Shown here one piece after another: positions 33,899-39,638 of a stretch of DNA of 39,638 bases. Made by a program: the position numbers and the translations under genes. Every line of letters starts with the position of its first letter. Position 1 is the stretch's first letter. The stretch comes from Akkermansiaceae bacterium (GTDB taxonomy: Bacteria; Verrucomicrobiota; Verrucomicrobiia; Verrucomicrobiales; Akkermansiaceae). The stretch spans positions 1-39,638 of the forward strand of contig JAQWZU010000138.1 of assembly GCA_029253285.1 (NCBI GenBank), in the 5' to 3' direction. A model generated the notes under the pieces. That model was not told the DNA's origin. It did no database searches and was given only the letters and a program-made list of their open reading frames with translations.

Positions 33899-34603
33899 GT
33901 GAGATGGGCATTTCCGACAACTCTGGGGCTGAGCCTTTCAGCGGTGGCATTCATTGTGGCTTGCAGTAGCAGCACCCGGTGGGAAGGGGGAAACCCTGTT
34001 TTGGGTGATCTGCCTGTTTCCAAGTCACCTGTTTTAGCCAAAGCGGGCTTGATCGAGATCTCGGAGGTCGATTCGTCGATCAAGATCGATCTTCGTTATA
34101 CCCGCCATTCGGCGATTGCGAAGAAAGCTCTTTATCAGTCCGGCATGCCCGCCTTGCTGCGGCCTGAGACCGCAGTGCGTCTGCGCCGAGCCAATGAAAA
34201 GGTGAAGCTCCATGGTTATCGGATTATGGTCTGGGATGCTTATCGGCCTCCGAGTGCCCAGCTGGTGTTGTGGGATGCTTCGGGGCACGACGATCGATAT
34301 GTCGCGAATCCTTTCAGCAAGCCGTCCCAGCATTCCTGTGGCACCGCAGTCGATGTGACCTTGGTGACTTCTTCGGGAGAGCCTGTCGAGATGCCCACCG
34401 GTTTTGACAGCTTCACTACGGAAGCTGCGGCCATGTATGAACATCCTGATCAGGAAGTGATGGAGCGAAAGCACATTCTGCAGCGAGCCATGATGGACGC
34501 TGGATTTTTTCCGCTGCCAAACGAATGGTGGCATTTCACCGATCGTCGTTTTAAGGCCTATCCCAAGACCATCGCACTCTCCGAGATTCAATCTGCTCTA
34601 TGA
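33899..34603 (+). CDS. VanX-like D-Ala-D-Ala dipeptidase lipoprotein
   Basis: The 234-residue protein has a lipoprotein signal with lipobox IVAC (Cys22) and a peptidase M15D domain. Zinc and catalytic residues are present: SQHSCGTAVD (His145, Asp152 in SxHxxGxAxD) and EWWHF (Glu209 base, His212). Arg115 in AYRPP is the usual substrate-binding Arg. Such enzymes split D-Ala-D-Ala, for cell-wall recycling in organisms without vancomycin resistance. Neither vanH nor vanA homologues are near, so resistance is not implied. The start is GTG 33899; no in-frame ATG lies before residue 83. Its stop overlaps the propeller gene by ATGA. Confidence 0.88.
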   Translation: MRWAFPTTLGLSLSAVAFIVACSSSTRWEGGNPVLGDLPVSKSPVLAKAGLIEISEVDSSIKIDLRYTRHSAIAKKALYQSGMPALLRPETAVRLRRANEKVKLHGYRIMVWDAYRPPSAQLVLWDASGHDDRYVANPFSKPSQHSCGTAVDVTLVTSSGEPVEMPTGFDSFTTEAAAMYEHPDQEVMERKHILQRAMMDAGFFPLPNEWWHFTDRRFKAYPKTIALSEIQSAL

Positions 34604-36006
34604 AAGTTTTTCTTTTTCTCTTCGCCGGACTCGCTTCCCTCTCCGCACAGATCAAGCCGCTCGTCGGTACTTATTTGGGCGACAACCAGCGGAATTTTTA
34701 CGGCAACGTCGCGCCGTCAAAGCTCAGGGTGAAATGGAAAACCTACCTCGGATCAGGCAAGACCACTTTCGGCAATGGCGACACCCGTACTTGGAAGGGG
34801 GCAGGATGGACGGGACAGCCTTTGGTTATTCAGGAGGCAAAGGAACTTTATTTGATTCAGGGAACACTCAGCCATCACGTCAAAAAAATCCGCGCTCGCG
34901 ACGGCAAGGTGATCTGGTCCACAAGCGTTGGCGATGTCATTAAAGGAACCCCCACCTTCATGGATGTTGGTGGCCCGGCAGAGTCGCGCTACGTCCTGAT
35001 CGTGGGAAGCCGAAGCGGCTACGGCCAACATTGGCGGACTGGAACCGCGCATAGCTTGCATGGAGTTTCCTATCTGAGTGGGAAAATTCTTTGGCGTCAC
35101 AATAGTGTCGCGACCGCCTCGAATAGCCGCGACGTCGATGCCTCGGCAATTGACTTGGGAGGGAAGGCCGCAATTCCATTGGAGAATGGATTCTTTACGG
35201 TTTTCTCACCTGATGCCCGCAAGGCTTCCGCAAAGGCGGGCTTCCCGACCCCCAAGATCTACAAGCAGATGAAGCTTTTCAAGGAGAGTGACCGTCAGCT
35301 TTATCGTAGTGAGCTTTGTTGTGAATCATCGCCAACCGTCTATCGGGGAACAGCTTATATTGCGGCCGGAGTGGGTCGTGTTTATGCCTGTGGATTTGGT
35401 TTTTTCGGCGGACTTGGTTGGAGCCTCGATGTCGGAGGCGACCTCAATGGCACCATGCCGCTGACCAATGACAACCACCTCCTGTTAGGCATCGAAAAGC
35501 AGTTCATCAACGGCCGTGGGGGCGTGATGAAATTCGAACCCAAGGGCGGCGTGAAGTGGTATTACCCGCTTCCCGATCGTAAATGGTATACTTGGAATGG
35601 TGGATTAGTTGGCAGTCCCGCTGTGAATCACCGTTACCAATCGGATGTTTCCAAAGACCTCGCTTGCTTCGTCGGAATCGACGGGGTCTTGACTCTTATT
35701 AATCACAAGCAAGTGCAGCCCGGAGTCGTGGTGCCCGGCCCTCGTGGCCTGAAGCAATATCCCACGCCGCTTGTTCTGGACCGGGTGGAACTTCCCCAGG
35801 GTTCGATTTCCACTCCGCTTTTCGTCGGAAACAAAATCATCGTCGGCTACGACAACGGCATGGACCTCTACCAGGTCACTCCCGCTGGCAAACTCCAGCG
35901 ACTTGACCGCCTCAGTGGGCCCATGTTCGATGCCACTCCGATCGTCTGGAATGGTCGAGTCTATGCCGGCTCCAAGAACGGAAATCTCTATTGCCTCGGG
36001 AATTAA
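34600..36006 (+). CDS. Secreted PQQ-like beta-propeller protein
   Basis: The 468-residue protein begins at an ATGA overlap with the dipeptidase and has a signal peptide (MKVFLFLFAGLASLSA). Repeated blade motifs such as RARDGKVIWSTSVGD, YLSGKILWRHNS, VYRGTAYIAAGVGRVYA, IVWNGRVYAGSKNGNLYCL mark a PQQ-binding-like propeller (BamB/quinoprotein-like fold). The PQQ ligands of dehydrogenases are not evident, so a binding or scaffold role is more likely than catalysis. A weak hairpin (CGGT/ACCG) and a T7 run at about 36039-36062 may end the transcript. Coupling to a dipeptidase suggests a cell-wall context, but this is inference. Confidence 0.72.
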   Translation: MKVFLFLFAGLASLSAQIKPLVGTYLGDNQRNFYGNVAPSKLRVKWKTYLGSGKTTFGNGDTRTWKGAGWTGQPLVIQEAKELYLIQGTLSHHVKKIRARDGKVIWSTSVGDVIKGTPTFMDVGGPAESRYVLIVGSRSGYGQHWRTGTAHSLHGVSYLSGKILWRHNSVATASNSRDVDASAIDLGGKAAIPLENGFFTVFSPDARKASAKAGFPTPKIYKQMKLFKESDRQLYRSELCCESSPTVYRGTAYIAAGVGRVYACGFGFFGGLGWSLDVGGDLNGTMPLTNDNHLLLGIEKQFINGRGGVMKFEPKGGVKWYYPLPDRKWYTWNGGLVGSPAVNHRYQSDVSKDLACFVGIDGVLTLINHKQVQPGVVVPGPRGLKQYPTPLVLDRVELPQGSISTPLFVGNKIIVGYDNGMDLYQVTPAGKLQRLDRLSGPMFDATPIVWNGRVYAGSKNGNLYCLGN

Positions 36007-36011
36007 GGGCG

Positions 36012-36167
36012 CTACTTGAGATCAGAAGAAACTGTCCGCGGTCCCCGAACCGAGATTTTTTTGATTCTTGGCGTAGGCCTTTGTGGCGGCTTCGCGGATT
36101 CCTTTTTTTGTTCCATTGCGAAGCCAAACCTCCAGAGCGTCGCGGAGAAAAGAAGGAGCCATTTCAT
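36012..36167 (-). CDS. Possible small secreted protein (51 aa)
   Basis: ATG 36167 opens a 51-residue frame with a signal-peptide-like start (MKWLLLFSATLWRFGFA) and a basic, Pro-rich remainder. A second minus-strand frame starting 5 nt later (36162-36022, 46 residues, MAPSFLRDALEVWLRNG) is also open. Neither has a clear ribosome binding site. Both lie over the probable 3' end and terminator of the propeller gene, so either could be chance. No other gene is seen between 36007 and 36244. Confidence 0.25.
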   Translation of the reverse strand: MKWLLLFSATLWRFGFAMEQKKESAKPPQRPTPRIKKISVRGPRTVSSDLK

Positions 36168-36244
36168 TTTTTCAACAAGCGTTACCTATAAAATCCATTA
36201 TCTCAGGGCTTGGAGCTTTTTAAAAATGGTGCACCCTATCACCA

Positions 36245-38089
36245 GTGACTTTTCTCGCTTACCTTGCCTTCCTTCTTCTTCTCGGCGTCGTGGCCCAGTG
36301 GACCGCCTGGAGATTGAAGCTTCCCTCCATTCTTCTCCTTCTCGTCTTTGGCTTTGCGCTGTCCCAATTTACGGGGACGCGCATCGATGATTATCTGGCC
36401 AACGAATCGGCGCTGCTGAGTTTGGTGGGATTTTTTGTGGCGATCATTCTTTTCGAAGGAGGCCTAACGTTGAAAATATCCGAGCTCAAGGAGGCGGGGA
36501 CGCCGGTCTTTCGTCTTTGCACCATTGCGGTGGTGATCGCGTTCGGGCTGACCACCGTCGCGGCCCGGGTGAGTCTGGGATATCATTGGCAAATCTGCGC
36601 GCTTCTCGGAGCGATCCTGGTCGTGACTGGTCCGACGGTAGTGGCGCCGCTTCTGCGTCTCATCAAACCCCGCCGTAAAGTGGCTTCGATTGTGAAGTGG
36701 GAAGGCATTGTCGTCGACCCTATTGGAGCGGTTCTTGCGGTGCTCGTCTTCATCATCATTCAGCAAGGCGGCTTGCAGCAGGGATGGGACAATGCCGCAC
36801 TTGCCATTTTGAAAACTGTCGTGATCGGAGTCGGGATCGGGTGGCTGCTTTCCAAAGCCACGGAGTATCTCATGGCGGAGCATCTCATTCCGGACTTTCT
36901 GGAAACGATGTTTTTCCTGGCCCTCATTGGGGTGGCCTTCGCGGGATCTAATGCCCTGCAACATGAATCCGGGCTCCTCACCGTGACCGTGATGGGTGTG
37001 GCCTTGGCTAATCAAAAGCGGGTCTCGGTGCGCCACATTCTCGAGTTTAAGGAAAATCTCCGCGTGCTGATTATTTCGCTTCTCTTCCTCATGCTCTCCG
37101 GGCGAATAGGGCTCGATGAACTTCAAGCGGTCTGGAAGAAGGGTCTCTTCTTCCTCGCTCTCCTCATTCTCGTGGTGCGACCGGTCTCAGTGTTTCTCTC
37201 TAATCTTGGCTCGAAAAAAACCTCTTTTAAAGAGCAGCTCTTTCTCGCCCTGCTCGCTCCCCGTGGGATCGTGGCTGCGGCGGTGACTTCGGTTTTCGCG
37301 CTCGAGATCTTGCACACCGCCGAGCACCACCCGGACAATGAAACCTACGCTGCTTTGGCTGCTGAAGCGGGGGAACTGGTGCCACTTGTCTTTATCGTCA
37401 TTTTTGGAACGGTGACCTTTTACGGGCTCCTCGCCGCGCCTCTGGCCCGCCGACTTGGGCTCTCCGATGGCAACCCGACCGGCGTCCTATTCGCCGGAGC
37501 CAATTCTTGGATCCGAGTGGTCGCCAAGGGGCTCGTTGCCGAAGGCCATCAAGTGCTTCTCCTGGATACCCAATACGAAAACATCGCCGCCGCCCGTCTT
37601 GAGGGGCTCCGAGCGGTGCGGGCTAATATTCTTTCCGAATATGCCGAAGAAGAAATCGATCTCTCCGGCCTTGGTCATCTCGTTGCAGCAACCCCCAATA
37701 ACGAAGTGAACTCGCTCGCGGCTCAGGAGTTTCAGCACCACTTTGGAAAGGCCAAGGTCTGGCAAATCACGCCACAGGACGTCGATGCCCATCATTCCAA
37801 AGCCGTTGCCAATCACATGCGCGGACGGTTCTGTTTCTTCGGCGGCCCCAAGCTCCGGGACCTCGGCTTGCTCGTTGCGAAAGGAGCGGTCATGAAAGCG
37901 ACCCAACTCACCGAGAAATTTACTCTCGATGATTTCCGTAAGACTCACGGCGACGATGCCCTCATCCTCTTCCAGTCCGACGAAGAAAAAGGTCTCCGTC
38001 CCATCATGGCAGATGCCGAAGACATTGAGGGCCCGACGACCATTCTATCCTTGGTTTTGGAAAAAGAAGACCCCACACCAGCAGGATGA
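36245..38089 (+). CDS. CPA1-type cation/proton antiporter with RCK-like C-terminal domain
   Basis: The 614-residue inner-membrane protein has about 12 hydrophobic segments (residues 1-400) of the Na+(K+)/H+ antiporter family, with FFVAIILFEGGL (62-73), VTGPTVVAPLLR (127-138) and the ion-site region VDPIGAVLAV (157-166). The rest of the transport domain includes LLAPRGIVAAAV near 340. Residues ~413-614 form a TrkA-N/RCK-like regulatory domain (LFAGANSWIRVVAKGLVAEG, LLDTQYEN) that would bind nucleotide and gate transport. The GTG start at 36245 is the only in-frame start close to the stop at 36221. Ion specificity (Na+ or K+) is not determined. Its last codons overlap the methyltransferase by ATGA. 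Confidence 0.88.
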   Translation: MTFLAYLAFLLLLGVVAQWTAWRLKLPSILLLLVFGFALSQFTGTRIDDYLANESALLSLVGFFVAIILFEGGLTLKISELKEAGTPVFRLCTIAVVIAFGLTTVAARVSLGYHWQICALLGAILVVTGPTVVAPLLRLIKPRRKVASIVKWEGIVVDPIGAVLAVLVFIIIQQGGLQQGWDNAALAILKTVVIGVGIGWLLSKATEYLMAEHLIPDFLETMFFLALIGVAFAGSNALQHESGLLTVTVMGVALANQKRVSVRHILEFKENLRVLIISLLFLMLSGRIGLDELQAVWKKGLFFLALLILVVRPVSVFLSNLGSKKTSFKEQLFLALLAPRGIVAAAVTSVFALEILHTAEHHPDNETYAALAAEAGELVPLVFIVIFGTVTFYGLLAAPLARRLGLSDGNPTGVLFAGANSWIRVVAKGLVAEGHQVLLLDTQYENIAAARLEGLRAVRANILSEYAEEEIDLSGLGHLVAATPNNEVNSLAAQEFQHHFGKAKVWQITPQDVDAHHSKAVANHMRGRFCFFGGPKLRDLGLLVAKGAVMKATQLTEKFTLDDFRKTHGDDALILFQSDEEKGLRPIMADAEDIEGPTTILSLVLEKEDPTPAG

Positions 38090-38829
38090 ATTCCGGATAC
38101 CACGGCCTCGAAGCCCTCTGGCACGACCTCTTCTGGGAAGCCGAAGAAGCTCCCAGCGAGATTCATCTCATCGATGATTTCTTGCGCGATCACGATGGAA
38201 CATCTCTCTACGTCGGCAGTGGTTCCGGGCGGCTTTTGGGTCCTTTGGTTGCAGCGGGGCATCGACTCACCGGGTTGGAGATCTCCCCAGAGATGGTCGC
38301 GCTTTCCCGCGAGAGCTTTCCGGACGTTTCCGTTATTGAATCTTCCTGGCAGGAGCACGAGGCTGATGAGAAATATTCTTCCATCCTCATTCCCGCGTTT
38401 ACCTTTCAGCTCTTCCCCGATCCGCAAAAGCAACTCCAGCGCCTTCGCGCGCAAACGGATCATCTTTACCTCACTCTCTTTTTTCCATGGGCCGAAGTGT
38501 CGGGAGATCTTCCGCAGAACGAATGGTATTTTGATCGTGGCATCCGACTCCCTACCGGGGAAATGGGCGAGCTAGAGACTCGTCACAAGATCAAGGAGTC
38601 TAACGGCTCCCTGACCCGGAAGCACCGCTACACCCTCAAAGACAAATCAGGGAGTGTTGTTCGGCAGGAAATCACGGAACAGGCCCTGCGCTTCTTCCCC
38701 GACGCCTCCCTCAAAAAACTCCTCAAGAATACTGGTTGGGAAATCGAGAAAGAGATCTACAACCTGGGAGAGTCAGAGGAGGACGATCTGGTCTACGTAG
38801 CGACGATGCATCTTCGTGGCTCTGCCTGA
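38086..38829 (+). CDS. Class I SAM-dependent methyltransferase
   Basis: The 247-residue cytoplasmic protein starts at an ATGA overlap with the antiporter. Motif I is SLYVGSGSGRLLGPLVAAGH (about 40-59) and is followed by the acidic residue Glu65 in LTGLEIS, which would bind the SAM ribose. SILIPAFTFQLFPD at about 99-112 takes the place of motif IV. The substrate cannot be named. Coupling to the antiporter may only reflect compact gene packing. Confidence 0.8.
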   Translation: MNSGYHGLEALWHDLFWEAEEAPSEIHLIDDFLRDHDGTSLYVGSGSGRLLGPLVAAGHRLTGLEISPEMVALSRESFPDVSVIESSWQEHEADEKYSSILIPAFTFQLFPDPQKQLQRLRAQTDHLYLTLFFPWAEVSGDLPQNEWYFDRGIRLPTGEMGELETRHKIKESNGSLTRKHRYTLKDKSGSVVRQEITEQALRFFPDASLKKLLKNTGWEIEKEIYNLGESEEDDLVYVATMHLRGSA

Positions 38830-38848
38830 GGCCTGATTCCCCCCATCC

Positions 38849-38877
38849 TTGACCTTTTCGCCCTCTCTGCCTAGCGT
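38849..38877 (+). promoter_or_regulatory. Possible promoter of ileS
   Basis: TTGACC (38849-38854) and TAGCGT (38872-38877) are separated by 17 nt, 15 nt before the ileS start codon. The -35 is good and the -10 is poor. The 63-nt gap between the methyltransferase and ileS shows no terminator or T-box. Confidence 0.35.
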
Positions 38878-38892
38878 CCCGCCTCTAGCGCT

Positions 38893-39638
38893 ATGAGCAC
38901 TCCAGAAGGTAAATCCTACAAAGACACCCTGTTCCTGCCCAAGACAGATTTCCCCATGAAGGGAAACCTGACGGTCCGGGAGCCGGCTCGACTCGAAAAG
39001 TGGAATTCTGAAGGTCTCTATTCGCGAATTATCGCCAAGCGCAAGGCCGAAGGCGCCCCGCGCTTCATCCTCCATGACGGCCCTCCCTTTGCCAATGGCG
39101 ACGTCCACATGGGCACTGGCCTGAACAAGGTCCTCAAGGACTTCGTGGTGAAATCCAAAACCATGGCGGGCTTCGAAACGCCCTATATCCCGGGTTGGGA
39201 TTGCCACGGGCTGCCCATCGAATTCAAGGTGATGCAGGGCGACGATGCCCGCGACGTCGAGCCCGCCGAAATCCGCCGCCGCTGCGAAACCTTCGCTCGC
39301 GGATGGATCGATACCCAGCGTGACTCTTTCAAACGCCTCGGCGTCTTTGGTGATTGGGATAATCCTTACCTCACGCTCAACCCCGCCTACGAAGCCAATA
39401 TCATCCGCACCTTCGCATCTCTCATCGAGAAAGGCTGCATCTATCAGTCGAAGAAACCGGTCCAGTGGTCCTACGGTGCCAAGACCGCTCTCGCGGAAGC
39501 CGAAGTGGAATATCAGGACAAGAAGTCGACCGCGGTTTTCGTCAATTTCGACCTCGCCGACGCGCCCGATTCCGTTCCCGGCGGCACCAGCATCGCGATC
39601 TGGACCACTACTCCGTGGACCCTTCCCGCCAACCTCGG
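38893..39638 (+). CDS. ileS: Isoleucyl-tRNA synthetase, 5' part (runs off the window)
   Basis: The first 248 codons of a class Ia synthetase that charges tRNA-Ile are present. Recognisable blocks are LFLPKTDFPMKGNL (13-26), the ATP-site region HDGPPFANGDVHMG, WDCHGLPIEFKV (about 105-116), RGWIDTQRDSF and WTTTPWTLPANL at the window end, which opens the editing (CP1) domain. The HIGH motif reads HMGT (VHMGTGLNK) instead of the usual HxGH. I recall similar Thr variants in some bacterial IleRS, so this is likely natural. The start is ATG 38893. Confidence 0.97.
   Translation, partial: MSTPEGKSYKDTLFLPKTDFPMKGNLTVREPARLEKWNSEGLYSRIIAKRKAEGAPRFILHDGPPFANGDVHMGTGLNKVLKDFVVKSKTMAGFETPYIPGWDCHGLPIEFKVMQGDDARDVEPAEIRRRCETFARGWIDTQRDSFKRLGVFGDWDNPYLTLNPAYEANIIRTFASLIEKGCIYQSKKPVQWSYGAKTALAEAEVEYQDKKSTAVFVNFDLADAPDSVPGGTSIAIWTTTPWTLPANL

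Noticed and set aside
33899-34603. Vancomycin-resistance cluster
   Set aside because: Only a VanX-like dipeptidase is present, with no vanA/vanH/vanS/vanR neighbours.

Overview
The window looks like a chromosomal segment of a Verrucomicrobiota bacterium, probably a member of the order Verrucomicrobiales. This is inferred from gene content and not from a marker-gene comparison. The pointers are two ECF sigma factor plus FecR/LamG membrane-protein cassettes, a formylglycine sulfatase, a secreted FAD oxidoreductase with a golvesin-like C-terminus, an SHD1-type hydrolase, a TPR-redoxin fusion, LamG/Ig surface proteins and many signal peptides and lipoboxes. Genes are dense and several are joined by ATGA stop/start overlaps. 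I see no insertion sequence, phage gene or CRISPR array.

Layout. 1-3.6 kb (minus): start of a probable methyltransferase, a NosR/PceC-like flavoprotein with two FMN-binding domains, and a Na+/phosphate cotransporter with a terminator behind it and a Pho-box-like site in front. 3.6-5.9 kb (minus): secreted FAD oxidoreductase. 6.1-8.3 kb (plus): ECF sigma factor and FecR/LamG partner. 8.4-10.5 kb (plus): valine-pyruvate aminotransferase coupled to a secreted NlpC/P60-like protein. 10.6-15.9 kb (minus): probable operon of a YcgR-type permease, a His-rich YcgQ-type partner, a MoxR ATPase and an AsmA-like protein. 15.9-22.3 kb (minus): small lipoprotein, vanadium-haloperoxidase/PAP2-type protein, TPR-redoxin, sulfatase. 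22.4-27.2 kb (plus): giant coiled-coil OmpA protein with 97-residue tandem repeats, aldose 1-epimerase, tRNA-Leu(UAA). 27.26-27.78 kb (minus): a lipoprotein peroxiredoxin interrupted by one in-frame TGA. 28-33.7 kb (plus): SHD1/alpha-beta hydrolase, then a second sigma/FecR-LamG cassette and a LamG/Ig surface protein. 33.7-36 kb (plus): a decayed gene remnant, a VanX-like dipeptidase lipoprotein and a beta-propeller protein. 36.2-39.6 kb (plus): CPA1 antiporter with RCK-like domain, methyltransferase and the 5' part of ileS.

The most interesting signal is the peroxiredoxin at 27263-27784. Its only in-frame stop, a TGA, sits exactly where the peroxidatic cysteine of the TxxC motif belongs, and homology continues in the same frame for about 100 residues. 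A perfect 7-bp stem with a GGC loop begins 16 nt after the TGA, with the loop 23 nt from it. This fits the published bacterial SECIS model, so the gene is best read as a lipid-anchored selenocysteine peroxiredoxin that ordinary gene callers would cut in two. The selenocysteine machinery is not in this window, so this remains an inference to be checked.

Much of the rest points to envelope and extracellular work: peptidoglycan-related proteins (VanX-like, OmpA, NlpC-like), surface LamG/Ig proteins under ECF control, and redox proteins outside or in the membrane.
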